In this document: one piece after another, positions 9,503-17,869 of the stretch
Numbering within the stretch: position 1 is the first letter of the stretch
Layout of the letters: the number at the start of each line of letters is the position of its first letter
Source: Hyphomicrobiales bacterium
GTDB taxonomy: Bacteria; Pseudomonadota; Alphaproteobacteria; Rhizobiales; Rhizobiaceae
Assembly (NCBI GenBank): GCA_900472485.1
Contig: UCII01000008.1
Coordinates: 62,001-126,000 of the forward strand
Reading direction: 5' to 3'
DNA length: 64,000 bases
Translations under genes and position numbers: made by a program
Notes under the pieces: model-generated
What the model was told of the DNA's origin: nothing
The model's input: only the letters and a program-made list of their open reading frames with translations
Databases searched by the model: none

Positions 9503-10003
9503 ATGAGCCTTATGGAAATGGAAGCCGAACGACAATCGAATCCGGTCGACATGATCGAATTCGTCGCCGCCAACAACGACTGGTCGTTCGAACGGTCCGG
9601 CGAGGACGAAATCGCCATGACCGTCGAAGGGCGATGGACCGACTATCACGTCTCGTTCTCGTGGATGGAGGAATTCGAAGCGCTGCACATAGCCTGCGCG
9701 TTCGATGTCAAGGTTCCGGACCCGCGGGTCAACGAGGTGATCAAGCTCTTGTCGTGCATCAACGGGCAGGTGCTGATGGGTCATTTCGATCTGTGGCGTC
9801 AGGAAGACATCGTCATTTTCCGCCAATCCCTTCTCTTGTCGGGCGGGGCGGAGCCCACCAACCGTCAGGTGGAAGTGCTGCTTTCCAACGCGCTTGACAC
9901 CTGCGAGGCTTACTATCAGGCTTTCCAATTCGTAGTATGGTCAGGGCTCGATGCAAATCGCGCCATGGAAGCCGTACTTTTCGAAACGGTAGGCGAAGCG
10001 TGA
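9503..10003 (+). CDS. YbjN domain-containing protein
   Basis: The 166-residue product has a YbjN-type alpha/beta fold with conserved aromatic and acidic positions (WSFERSGEDEIAMTVEGRW and later GHFDLWRQEDIVIFR). YbjN proteins resemble type III secretion chaperones in fold; in E. coli YbjN affects motility and stress responses, but no biochemical activity is settled. I chose the ATG at 9503, preceded by AGAAGG; upstream residues of the longer frame are unlike the family. Its stop codon is one base before the proC start, so the two genes are very probably cotranscribed and coupled. Confidence 0.88.
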   Translation: MSLMEMEAERQSNPVDMIEFVAANNDWSFERSGEDEIAMTVEGRWTDYHVSFSWMEEFEALHIACAFDVKVPDPRVNEVIKLLSCINGQVLMGHFDLWRQEDIVIFRQSLLLSGGAEPTNRQVEVLLSNALDTCEAYYQAFQFVVWSGLDANRAMEAVLFETVGEA

Positions 10004-10004
10004 C

Positions 10005-10844
10005 ATGACAGGCGAACAATCCGCCAATGCATTTGCATCCTCAGGACCGATCGTTCTGATCGGCGCCGGCAATATGGGCGGGGCATTGCTGACGGGGTGG
10101 CTGAAAAACGGCGTGCCGGGATCATCGGTCATCGTCGTCGATCCCAATCCGGCGGAAGCGATGGGGAAAATGATTGCGGATGCCGGTGCAAGCCATGTCA
10201 CCGAAGTGCCGAAAGGCGTGACGGCGGGAGTTCTCTTCATCGCCGTCAAGCCGCAACTGATGGACGCAGTCCTGCCGTCGTTCAAGCCGCTTGTGGGGGA
10301 GACGACGGTCGTCGTCTCCATCGCGGCCGGCAAGACGCTCTCCGCGCTGGAAACGCATCTGGGAGAAGCGGCCATGGTGCGCGCCATGCCGAACACGCCC
10401 GCCATGGTCGGGCGCGGTGTGACGGGCGCTTTTGCCAATGCACGCGTGAGCGACCGCCAGCGGCAGCTGGTTCAAAACCTGTTGAAGGTATCCGGTCCGG
10501 TCGAATGGGTGCCCGGCGAAACCGATATCGACTCGGTAACCGCCGTTTCCGGCAGCGGCCCGGCCTATGTTTTCTATCTCGTGGAATGCATGGCGGAGGC
10601 GGGCCGAAAGCTTGGCCTGCAGGCGGACCTCGCCATGCGGCTCGCACGGGAAACCGTCGCGGGGGCTGGTGAACTGTTGCACCAGTCTCCCGACGACGCT
10701 TCGCGCCTGCGTCAGAACGTGACCTCTCCCGGCGGCACCACAGCTGCGGCACTCAGCGTCCTGATGGCGGAGGATGGCATGCAGCCTCTATTCGACGCGG
10801 CCCTCGAAGCGGCGCGCAAACGGGCGCAGGAACTGGCCGGTTGA
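10005..10844 (+). CDS. proC: Pyrroline-5-carboxylate reductase
   Basis: ProC catalyses the last step of proline synthesis, reducing pyrroline-5-carboxylate with NAD(P)H. The 279-residue length fits. The Rossmann motif GAGNMGGALL lies near residues 20-29, the segment AVKPQLMDAVL follows the NAD-binding half, and the C-terminal dimerisation domain carries the signature SGSGPAYVFYLVECM. The ATG follows the ybjN-like stop by one base. A tRNA-binding-domain gene follows 20 bases downstream on the same strand. Confidence 0.97.
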   Translation: MTGEQSANAFASSGPIVLIGAGNMGGALLTGWLKNGVPGSSVIVVDPNPAEAMGKMIADAGASHVTEVPKGVTAGVLFIAVKPQLMDAVLPSFKPLVGETTVVVSIAAGKTLSALETHLGEAAMVRAMPNTPAMVGRGVTGAFANARVSDRQRQLVQNLLKVSGPVEWVPGETDIDSVTAVSGSGPAYVFYLVECMAEAGRKLGLQADLAMRLARETVAGAGELLHQSPDDASRLRQNVTSPGGTTAAALSVLMAEDGMQPLFDAALEAARKRAQELAG

Positions 10845-10864
10845 GTTTCCTATAAAGGCAGGAT

Positions 10865-11206
10865 ATGGCGGAAGAGATCACTTACGGCGATTTCGAGCGG
10901 GTGGATATCCGCGTCGGAACGATCATCGAAGCGGAGACTTTTCCGGAAGCGCGCAAGCCTGCTTACAAGCTCAGGATCGATTTCGGGCCGGAGATCGGCA
11001 TCAAGCGCTCCTCCGCGCAGATCACCGTGCACTATACGCCGGAAACTCTTGTCGGCCGGCAAGTGCTGGCCGTGGTCAATTTCCCGCCACGCCAGATCGG
11101 GCCGGTTCGCTCCGAAGTGCTGACGCTCGGTTTCGAGGATGAGTCCGGCGCGATCGTTCTGGCTGCGGTGACCCATCCGGTGCCGAATGGCAAAAGGATG
11201 ATGTGA
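10865..11206 (+). CDS. csaA: CsaA-like tRNA-binding-domain protein
   Basis: The 113 residues form a single OB-fold tRNA-binding domain (the EMAPII/Trbp111 type). The motif [15 protein letters not shown] opens the domain, and SSAQITVHY and [11 protein letters not shown] mark the CsaA subgroup. In Bacillus, CsaA has been linked to protein export as a chaperone; related proteins bind tRNA as dimers. The gene follows proC by 20 bases with AGGATATGG at the start and is probably its cotranscript. It is convergent with the DUF1349 gene 34 bases away. Confidence 0.9.
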   Translation: MAEEITYGDFERVDIRVGTIIEAETFPEARKPAYKLRIDFGPEIGIKRSSAQITVHYTPETLVGRQVLAVVNFPPRQIGPVRSEVLTLGFEDESGAIVLAAVTHPVPNGKRMM

Positions 11207-11240
11207 GCGGCGCCCCTTTCGCAATCGAAAGGACGTGTCC

Positions 11241-11822
11241 TCAGTGAATATCTTTTGATACCGGGTCGGTCAGGCTGAAATCGAGGAATTCTGCTTCGAA
11301 GCCTTCGCGTTGCGGCGAGCAGAAGGTCGGGCCGACCAACACTTCATCGAGCGTCGGATCGAACCAGGCGAGCCTTGCCATGCGCCATTCGCTCATGCGG
11401 TCGGTGCGATACTGGATGAAGAGGGCGTCGCCGTTGCGGGTGACCCGTGCCGACATGGCATCGAACTCGTGATCGAGCCGGAAGGCCGACCAATCGGAGT
11501 TGCCATTGGTGACGACGACGCTGAAATGCCTGCCGCCGTCTGTGTATTCGATCCCGCATTTCATCCAGTGCCTGGCATCGTGGCGGACCATCAGGCCGGC
11601 CTGATCGTAAAGTTCCCGATAATGCCCGACGAAGGTGACTACGGCGGTGAAATCGCCGCGGCGGGGCATTCCGAGAAAATGACCGTCGTCGCGGTGGAAG
11701 CCGTAATAGGTTTCCTGCCAGAAATCGGTCTTATTGCCGGACTGGACGAACAGGCGTCCCTGGTTCACTTCCCACATCGGCGGCGTGTTCAACCAGTGCA
11801 TGCCATCGATATCGATCGGCAT
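11241..11822 (-). CDS. DUF1349 domain-containing protein
   Basis: This 193-residue beta-rich protein belongs to the DUF1349 family, a concanavalin-like jelly-roll fold related to YesU. Typical segments are DFWQETYYGFHRDDGHF, YDQAGLMVRHDARHWMKCGIE and SDWSAFRL. Family members are presumed to bind carbohydrates, with no proven activity. I place the start at 11822. The bases before it are a pure GA dinucleotide run that provides a GAGAG Shine-Dalgarno-like sequence. The longer frame upstream reads through that repeat and into the kinase gene. It is probably the last gene of the marR-ompR-kinase run. Confidence 0.85.
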   Translation of the reverse strand: MPIDIDGMHWLNTPPMWEVNQGRLFVQSGNKTDFWQETYYGFHRDDGHFLGMPRRGDFTAVVTFVGHYRELYDQAGLMVRHDARHWMKCGIEYTDGGRHFSVVVTNGNSDWSAFRLDHEFDAMSARVTRNGDALFIQYRTDRMSEWRMARLAWFDPTLDEVLVGPTFCSPQREGFEAEFLDFSLTDPVSKDIH

Positions 11823-11825
11823 ATG

Positions 11826-11846
11826 CTCTCTCTCTCTCTCTCTCTC
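11826..11846 (-). repeat. (GA)n microsatellite serving as ribosome-binding site
   Basis: This is a 21-base uninterrupted CT run on the plus strand, GA on the coding strand. It starts within the TGA stop of the sensor kinase and ends three bases before the DUF1349 ATG. Any register of the repeat supplies GAGAG upstream of the start. Length changes would alter spacing but not either reading frame. Confidence 0.85.
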
Positions 11847-13227
11847 AGGCAGGAATGCGGATGGTGGCGCGCAAGCCGCCGAGCGGGCTGTCGCCGAGCG
11901 TGACATTGCCGCCATGGCTACGGGCGATGTCGCGTGCAATGGCAAGGCCGAGGCCTGTGCCCGACTTGTCGAGATTGCGGGCCGAATCCAGCCGGAAGAA
12001 CGGTTTGAATACATCATCCCGTGCGGCGACCGGAATGCCGGGCCCATCATCGTCGAAGATGATCGTCAGCCACTTGGCGCTATGCCTCGCTTCGACGCGG
12101 AGGCTGTTGGCATAGCGTCGTGCATTGGTGGCGAGGTTCGTCACCAGGCGGGTAAATGCATTCGGCCGGACGGAGATTTCGTCATCTCCTTCGATGGAGA
12201 AGCTCATGGACTTGTCATGCAGCGTGAAGTCCTGCCGGACTTTCTCGAGGATATCGCTGAGCTTGAATTGTCCGACATCTTCTTCGGCCTCGCCGCGAGC
12301 GAAGGCCATATAGCCCTCGAGCATGCTTTGCATGTCCTCCACATCTTCGCTGAGGCCGACAAGATCCGGATTTTCGCCGACAAGGGCGAGCTGCAACTTG
12401 AAGCGGGTGAGAACGGTGCGCAGATCGTGGCTGACGCCGGAGAGCATGGCCGTGCGCTGTTCGATCTGCCGTTCGATGCGCTCGCGCATCAGGATGAAGG
12501 CAAGGCCCGCGCGGCGTATTTCGTCGGCGCCGCGGGGAGAGTAGTTTTCCAGGCGCTGGCCCTTGCCGAAGCTCTCCGCCGCCTGAGCCAGCGCCAGGAT
12601 CGGGCGGATCTGGCCGCGCAGGAATAGGACGGCGATGCCGATTAGCACTAGCGACGTACCGACCATCCATAGAATGAAGATATGGGTGTTCGAGGCGTAG
12701 GTCTGGCTGCGCTTTGCGAAGACGCGCAGCACCTTGTCCGGCAGCTTAACGCGGATTTCGACCAGACTGGAGTTACCGACCGTATCGATCCAGAAGGGTA
12801 GATTGATTTGTTCCTTTATCTCGTCGCTCAAAATGCCATCGAGGATGGAGAAGAAGGGCTTTTCGCGCGGGGGCGGTAATTCACCCCCAGGTTCGATCGA
12901 TATACTAAGGTCGAGCTTCTGACGCGCCATCTGGGTGATGGCGGAATAGTCAGCATCCTGCGGATAGGTTTGGATGATGGTGATGATGGCGGCGATGTCG
13001 CGCGTGGTCGCCATCGACAGCCGCTGCGTCACCATCTGCCAGTGGCGCTCCATGAAGACGACGGTGACAACCGCCTGCAGAATGATCATCGGCAGGATAA
13101 AGATCAGCAATGAGCGGGCATAGAGACCGGTCGGCAGGATATAGCGACGCATCCAGCGCGAAAGCCACCTCAGGCCGTTGGATGGCGTGTGATCCTGGTC
13201 GCGTCTGATCGAATCGAATGTCACCAT
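11845..13227 (-). CDS. Membrane sensor histidine kinase (EnvZ-like)
   Basis: The kinase has 460 residues. TM1 spans about residues 36-58, a periplasmic segment about 59-180, TM2 about 182-203 and HAMP about 204-258. The HisKA H-box SGVSHDLRT places the phospho-accepting His at 267. The ATPase domain has the N-box NLATNARRY (near 364-372), G1 DDDGPGIP (392-399) and G2 GTGLGLA (423-429). It follows the OmpR-type regulator gene by 22 bases on the same strand and is its likely partner. Ligand unknown; the periplasmic loop is too divergent to classify. The stop codon lies in the start of the GA repeat. Confidence 0.93.
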   Translation of the reverse strand: MVTFDSIRRDQDHTPSNGLRWLSRWMRRYILPTGLYARSLLIFILPMIILQAVVTVVFMERHWQMVTQRLSMATTRDIAAIITIIQTYPQDADYSAITQMARQKLDLSISIEPGGELPPPREKPFFSILDGILSDEIKEQINLPFWIDTVGNSSLVEIRVKLPDKVLRVFAKRSQTYASNTHIFILWMVGTSLVLIGIAVLFLRGQIRPILALAQAAESFGKGQRLENYSPRGADEIRRAGLAFILMRERIERQIEQRTAMLSGVSHDLRTVLTRFKLQLALVGENPDLVGLSEDVEDMQSMLEGYMAFARGEAEEDVGQFKLSDILEKVRQDFTLHDKSMSFSIEGDDEISVRPNAFTRLVTNLATNARRYANSLRVEARHSAKWLTIIFDDDGPGIPVAARDDVFKPFFRLDSARNLDKSGTGLGLAIARDIARSHGGNVTLGDSPLGGLRATIRIPA

Positions 13228-13249
13228 AATCTGATCCCGCGGGCCGATC

Positions 13250-13951
13250 TCAGTCTATGCTCAGGCGATAGCCGATGCCACGCACCGTCTGCAGCCAGAT
13301 AGGGTTGGCAGGGTCATCTTCAATCTTGCGGCGCAGCCGGTTGATCTGCACGTCGATCGTCCGCTCGCCCACTTCGGCATCGTTGCCGATGAGTTCATGG
13401 CGCGGGATCGTCTCGCCGGCGCGCTTGGCAAACAACAGCATGATTTCCTGCTCGCGATCGGTAAGCCGGATGAGCTCCGCCGCCTTCTTCAGCTCCTTAC
13501 GGGTGAGCGAAAACGTATAAGGACCAAACATCACGAGCTCGATCTTCGGGGAATCGGCGGGCGCGTTGCGGCGAAGAATATTGTTGACGCGCAGCACCAG
13601 CTCGCGCGGGTCGAAGGGCTTTGGCAGATAGTCGTCCGCGCCGGCCTCAAGGCCTGCTATACGGGAATCGGCTTCGGCCAGCGCCGTCAGCATTAGGATC
13701 GGAATGTTCTTGATAGCACGCAGGCTCGACGTCAGCGCAATGCCGGATTCGCCGGGCATCATCACATCCATGATGATGAGGTCGAAATCGAGCCCTTCCA
13801 GCTTGCGGCGGGCTTCGGCGCCATCGGCGGCAGCCGTGACGCGAAAACCTTTCTCCATAAGATAACGGTTGAGGAGGGCACGGATACGTGTGTCGTCGTC
13901 CACCACCAGAAGATGTGCTGCGTCATCCGAGATTGCTGCTTTTGTCGTCAT
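13250..13951 (-). CDS. OmpR-family response regulator (PetR-like)
   Basis: The 233 residues comprise a receiver domain with the acidic cluster DDD at 18-20, the predicted phosphorylation site Asp62 (LIIMDVMMP), Thr89 and Lys111, followed by a winged-helix DNA-binding domain ending RTIDVQINRLRRKIEDD and TVRGIGYRL. It sits between a marR-type gene and a sensor kinase gene. A marR-ompR pair of this kind is known as petP-petR in Rhodobacter capsulatus, where it is needed for cytochrome bc1 expression. Applying that role here is inference from arrangement and family only. Confidence 0.93.
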   Translation of the reverse strand: MTTKAAISDDAAHLLVVDDDTRIRALLNRYLMEKGFRVTAAADGAEARRKLEGLDFDLIIMDVMMPGESGIALTSSLRAIKNIPILMLTALAEADSRIAGLEAGADDYLPKPFDPRELVLRVNNILRRNAPADSPKIELVMFGPYTFSLTRKELKKAAELIRLTDREQEIMLLFAKRAGETIPRHELIGNDAEVGERTIDVQINRLRRKIEDDPANPIWLQTVRGIGYRLSID

Positions 13952-14028
13952 TCGGTTCGTCTCGATCCTGTCCTACCCATCGATTGAGTTGACGCATTCC
14001 GCACCCGGCCCCACGGGCGGGGTTGCCG

Positions 14029-14541
14029 TCATTTCCCGGTCTGCATTCCCCGCAGGAAACGCTTCACGCTTTCGCGCGTCGCTTCCGACGCGCCTTCGAA
14101 TGCCCTTTCAATGCGGCGCGATTGCGGCTCGGCCAGCGCCAGCGCCAGATCGCGCCCTGCCTGCGTTGGGTACAGTTTGCGCTGCCGCCGGTCCTCCGGA
14201 CCTGCGACCTGGCGAATATAACCCGAATCGATCAATTGTTTGAGAACCCGCGCCAAACTCTGTTTGGTGATCTGCAATGTTTCCAAAAGGTCCGCAACCG
14301 TCATGCCGGGTTCGCGGTTAACGAAATGGACGACACGATGATGAGCCCGGCCGAAACCGCTCTTGACGAGGATCTGGTCCGGATCGGAGACAAAATCACG
14401 GTAAGCGAAGAAAAGCAGCTCGATAATCTCGAAATCGATGCTTCCCGCATTCTGCATCGGCGTAGCCAGCAGCTCAGTCTTTACCGCATTCTGGCTCATC
14501 TGTCGTGGCACCGTGACATTTCCTTTCCTATTATGGAGCAT
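14029..14541 (-). CDS. MarR-family regulator (PetP-like)
   Basis: Up to 170 residues with a winged helix-turn-helix: recognition region TVADLLETLQITKQSLARVL and wing GPEDRRQRKLYPTQAGRDL. The start is ambiguous. ATG at 14541 has GGAAG upstream, but a GTG at 14511 after AGGA and an ATG at 14499 are also possible, and the first 20 residues look unlike the domain. The downstream OmpR regulator starts 77 bases later on the same strand, and a small GC-rich hairpin lies in that gap near 14003-14017. It resembles the petP half of the petP-petR pair. Confidence 0.88.
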   Translation of the reverse strand: MLHNRKGNVTVPRQMSQNAVKTELLATPMQNAGSIDFEIIELLFFAYRDFVSDPDQILVKSGFGRAHHRVVHFVNREPGMTVADLLETLQITKQSLARVLKQLIDSGYIRQVAGPEDRRQRKLYPTQAGRDLALALAEPQSRRIERAFEGASEATRESVKRFLRGMQTGK

Positions 14542-14953
14542 CAGGGAAACTTCCGCAAAAATATGTCAGCTCTATTGACGCATTACGTCGTTGCCCGCTT
14601 TCGCACAATGCCGTGCGGCCCAAATGGCGCTGCTTCATTAGGAAATTAAGCGCGGCCCCATAAAAACTCCAACATATCCTGCATTTTCTTCCGCTCCGTC
14701 GACGCGGAGACGCAGGGATCAGATGCTTGGTGAAACGGTAAGATCGCCCGGGGCAAAATGAAAGCCTTAGATGGGCTCTCGGGTGGGAGAGTGCACATAT
14801 CCGGTCATTGAAGGCAGCAAATATCGTAGCGATGGCATGCTTTCGCCTTGCCTAGCTCGAGGCACGGTGAAAGCGGCTATTGCCAAGCAGAATTGCGCAT
14901 TGATCCGCACAAGCCTGACCGTTGCCCGGCCGGGCTTGTGCGATCCGATCTAG
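14542..14953. other. Intergenic region with two stem-loops
   Basis: This 412-base stretch separates marR from a small membrane protein gene. I see no convincing gene; the 60-codon plus-strand frame at 14771-14953 has no ribosome-binding site or protein-like composition. Two stem-loops stand out. One is an imperfect hairpin at about 14839-14878 with GCTTTC/GAAAGC outer arms and GCCT/AGGC inner arms. The other, at 14908-14940, has eight-base arms CACAAGCC/GGCTTGTG. Neither has a T-tract. They could be palindromic intergenic repeats of the RIME type or transcript ends. Confidence 0.5.
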
Positions 14954-15217
14954 TTAGGACTTGCGGCCGAGAACGGCACCAACGATCGCGGAGAGCACGC
15001 CGCCGGCGACCAACGAGGATATGCCTTGCGCGATGAGGCCGGTCAGAGCTTCGCTGCCGATCAGGTTCAGGATGAGGCCGCCGCCAAGGCCGCCCACGGC
15101 CCCGGCGATCGTTCTCGCAATGAGATTGATCCCATCCTGCTTCAAAACGGCGCTTGCGGCGTTGCCACCGATCGCACCGGCAATCAATTGCGTAATGATA
15201 GGCCCTAGACTTTCCAT
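14954..15217 (-). CDS. Small glycine-rich membrane protein
   Basis: The 87 residues form about three hydrophobic segments rich in Gly and Ala (ITQLIAGAIGGNAASAV, IAGAVGGLGGGLILNLIG, SLVAGGVLSAIVGAVLG), ending in a basic RKS tail. The frame has an in-frame ATG after GGGAGAAGGGCAGTC, a good ribosome-binding site. Composition and size resemble small conserved inner-membrane proteins of rhizobia with glycine-zipper character. No function is known to me. It is isolated on both sides, so it is probably monocistronic. Confidence 0.8.
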   Translation of the reverse strand: MESLGPIITQLIAGAIGGNAASAVLKQDGINLIARTIAGAVGGLGGGLILNLIGSEALTGLIAQGISSLVAGGVLSAIVGAVLGRKS

Positions 15218-15464
15218 GACTGCCCTTCTCCCATAATTCCGGAGACGCTTCCGGATGCCCTCTCGCGGCGTCCCGGATCGGTGCCAGGGAGCGGCGATAA
15301 TCCTTCATTGATATTAGGATTACATCATGCACGGATCGCTGGAAATAGAAGGGCAACTCAAACGGGAGAATCCCGCAATAATTTCAGGGGAAATTCGCGA
15401 TTTGGACATGCGGCCGCCCCGCCGCATGTCAATTTCGCCATCTTATGTGGCCCTACGGGGCGAA

Positions 15465-16103
15465 TCAGCGGTAGACGTAGACGATGCGGCGTGTACCCGG
15501 ATCGACCAATACGGGCTGGTGGTTCACCTCGACGTAGCTGTATTGGTAGTCTGGAATACGGTGCACTTCGACGCTTTGTGGAATGGTGGCGCCGACCGCC
15601 AGATCTCCACGCAACTGCACCGCATCGACCGGATTGTCGTCGATGTAGGTCCGTACTTCCTCGGGCGGAGTGATTGCGACCACATCGCCACCGCTCTGAT
15701 CGGCGGGCCCCAGCAATTCGTCGCTCGGATCGGGCTGAACGCGCTGGACGCTGCCGGTCTGGACCGGATCGGTCTGTTCGTAGGTGATAGTGGGGATGCC
15801 CAGATCATCCCGGTGGTCCTGAACGACGACCGAGGTGCCATTCTGTTCGACGCTCAGATATTGCGCATAGACCCAGCCGCGCATGCCATTGACGTCAACC
15901 CGGCACCAGCGGCTCCCTTCGACGCAACCGTCGAGCGTTGCTTCGGACCCGCGAGTGGCGACGCCGACCGTCGGAAATTCCGCACCCGGCCCGGAACGAA
16001 CTTCTATATCCGTGGCGGTGGTTGCGGCCATCTCGGCCTGAGCGAGACCCGCACTGCCGAGAAGGACAAAGCCGGTCAGCAACAGATTCCTCTTCAAGGA
16101 CAT
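15465..16103 (-). CDS. SH3b plus DUF1236 exported protein
   Basis: A Sec-type signal peptide covers the first ~23 residues, with likely cleavage after AQA. An SH3b domain follows (residues about 28-88: IEVRSGPGAEFPTVG ... WCRVDVNGMRGWVY). After an acidic linker, a C-terminal DUF1236 segment runs to the end (DNPVDAVQLRGDLAVGATI ... VLVDPGTRRIVYVYR). SH3b domains often bind peptidoglycan; DUF1236 is common in Rhizobiales and uncharacterised. The protein should therefore be periplasmic and possibly wall-binding. The upstream 5' region contains a GTGTTCCGG/CCGGACAC hairpin near 16157-16178. Confidence 0.88.
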   Translation of the reverse strand: MSLKRNLLLTGFVLLGSAGLAQAEMAATTATDIEVRSGPGAEFPTVGVATRGSEATLDGCVEGSRWCRVDVNGMRGWVYAQYLSVEQNGTSVVVQDHRDDLGIPTITYEQTDPVQTGSVQRVQPDPSDELLGPADQSGGDVVAITPPEEVRTYIDDNPVDAVQLRGDLAVGATIPQSVEVHRIPDYQYSYVEVNHQPVLVDPGTRRIVYVYR

Positions 16104-16348
16104 TGGTTTTCTCCTTCTGTCTTGAAAGACTTATCTTCAACGTTTCGAGTGCCTGAGTGTTCCGGTTTGCCGGACACCAATAGGTCATCGTTCGATGGTA
16201 GGACCAAATAACCGTTTGAAACAGATAGATACTATCGAATCTCGAGGTTCGGCTCCCGGCATTCCATCACTTTGAAACTTCGGGGGCTGCTTTGTCTGAT
16301 GTTTGCCTTTATACCGGCAACACGACGATCAAACAGACGAGGCGCTCC

Positions 16349-16993
16349 ATGGGCATGCTCCAAGCCGGCATTATTCCGGTGACCCCTTTCGAACAGAACT
16401 GCACGATCCTGTTCGATCCGGAGACGAAGGAGGGCGTGGTGGTCGATCCGGGTGGCGATGTCGATGTCATTCTGCAGACGGTGCGCGAGAACGGCATTAC
16501 CCTGAAGGCCATCTGGCTGACGCACGGCCATATCGATCATGCCGGTGGTGCCGACGAGATGCGCGAAAAGCTCGGCATCGAGGTGATCGGCCCGCATGAG
16601 GATGATCGATTCCTGCTCGAGGATATCGAAGCCAAAGCCAAGATGTTCAACATCAGCGGCGTGCGCAACGTCACGCCGGACCGCTTCCTGAAGGAGGGTG
16701 ACAAGGTCTCCTTCGGCGAGCATGAATTCGAGGTTTTCCATTGCCCGGGCCATGCGCCGGGCCATGTCATCTATGTCAGCCGGAAGCAGGGCTTTGCCCA
16801 TCTCGGCGACGTGCTGTTCAACGGCTCGATCGGCAGAACCGATCTGCCCGGCGGCAATCACCAGCAGCTTTTAGAATCGATCCGCGACAAGGTCTTCCCC
16901 CTGGGCGATGAAGTCGGCTTTATCTGTGGTCACGGGCCGGGGAGCCGGATCGGCGACGAGCGTCGCGCCAATCCCTTTTTGCGCGGGCTGTAG
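16349..16993 (+). CDS. MBL-fold metallohydrolase (glyoxalase II-like)
   Basis: Cytoplasmic hydrolase of 214 residues with the metallo-beta-lactamase zinc motif THGHIDH at 58-64, later ligands His135 (CPGHAPGH), Asp154 (LGDVLF) and the His of FICGHGPGS. The short length and C-terminal RTDLPGGNHQQL match the YcbL-type group of glyoxalase II-like enzymes, which hydrolyse thioesters such as S-lactoylglutathione. The start at 16349 has GAGG six bases upstream; the longer frame starts only at a TTG. It is convergent with the P-loop gene eight bases downstream. Confidence 0.9.
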   Translation: MGMLQAGIIPVTPFEQNCTILFDPETKEGVVVDPGGDVDVILQTVRENGITLKAIWLTHGHIDHAGGADEMREKLGIEVIGPHEDDRFLLEDIEAKAKMFNISGVRNVTPDRFLKEGDKVSFGEHEFEVFHCPGHAPGHVIYVSRKQGFAHLGDVLFNGSIGRTDLPGGNHQQLLESIRDKVFPLGDEVGFICGHGPGSRIGDERRANPFLRGL

Positions 16994-17001
16994 GCAAAGC
17001 G

Positions 17002-17550
17002 TTATTGGCGGGCCTTTTGCCCCGCGTTCTCGCGGCATCTGGAAAGAATATCGTCGACAACGCTAGCGAGCGGGGCGGTCGCGTCGATGCTTATCGCATT
17101 CTTCGGAATGTCCTCCTGCGTCGCGTGCAATCGCACGATGACGTCGCGCTCGGCAGGCTTGCCGCCAAATTCATCTTCCGGCCTGACGGCCAGCCGGCGG
17201 TTCAGCGTGTCCAGATCGAGGTTGAGCACGAAGACCCCATCGAACAGATCGATAAAGCGATGGAAATTCCTGGAACCGCCGCAGAAGAAGGTGGTCGGAT
17301 GGCTTCGATCGGCGACAAGGGATTTGACTTTGTCGAGATTCCAAAGGTGATGCCTGTGCCCGAAGGTCACATCCAGGGTGTGCGGCTCATTGGCAGAGTC
17401 ATCCAGAGGTTCACCCGTCCCCGGATCACCCTTGTACGCCAATTCGCGGTCACCGTGGATAACATGATGGCCGCGCCGCTGCAGCTCCGTGGCGACTGCA
17501 GTCTTGCCGGCGCCAGAAACGCCTTCGATCAAATAGTTCCTGACGCCCAT
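17002..17550 (-). CDS. P-loop ATP-binding protein, kinase-like
   Basis: The 182-residue product begins almost directly with a Walker A motif, GVSGAGKT at residues 10-17, and resembles small nucleoside or adenylate-type kinases. Later segments include VIHGDRELAYKGDPGTGE and FVLNLDLDTLNRRL, the latter like a lid helix. I place the start at 17550, where GAGGTTGGAGA precedes ATG; the upstream 22 residues of the longer frame are arginine-rich and implausible. Substrate unknown. It is convergent with the MBL gene. Confidence 0.8.
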   Translation of the reverse strand: MGVRNYLIEGVSGAGKTAVATELQRRGHHVIHGDRELAYKGDPGTGEPLDDSANEPHTLDVTFGHRHHLWNLDKVKSLVADRSHPTTFFCGGSRNFHRFIDLFDGVFVLNLDLDTLNRRLAVRPEDEFGGKPAERDVIVRLHATQEDIPKNAISIDATAPLASVVDDILSRCRENAGQKARQ

Positions 17551-17809
17551 TCTCCAACCTCGGGAAAGCTTCCTCGCGCGGCCAACGGCTATACGCCTAA
17601 ATGCCAGTGTGACCATGGCAGGACATTATCACACAGTATTTGGATGAGAGCTCCCGCGCGATGGGGCCGGAGCTCTTATCGGAGACGTTGTATCCAGGCG
17701 GGAGGCGTGGCGCGTCGTTCAGCGAGCGAGAGGCGGCAATACGGTCACGCTGCCGCAAATCCAGGCGGAAAGACGAACGCTTCCCGATGGGACCTATTCC
17801 GTATCAATC

Positions 17810-17831
17810 AGGCGCCGCTCGAAAGCGGCGC
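17810..17831. repeat. Perfect GC-rich stem-loop downstream of the BA14K-like gene
   Basis: The arms GGCGCCGCT and AGCGGCGCC close on a four-base CGAA loop. There is no T-tract on either strand. It may slow exonuclease degradation of the upstream mRNA or end transcription imperfectly. A weaker stem, AGAGCTCC/GGAGCTCT, lies at 17647-17676 in the same gap. Confidence 0.5.
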
Positions 17832-17869
17832 CGTGGTTCCTCGCATTTTCGTTCGGGGCACGGCTGAAA

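Noticed and set aside
14771-14953. 60-codon plus-strand frame
   Set aside because: No ribosome-binding site; composition not protein-like; overlaps hairpins.
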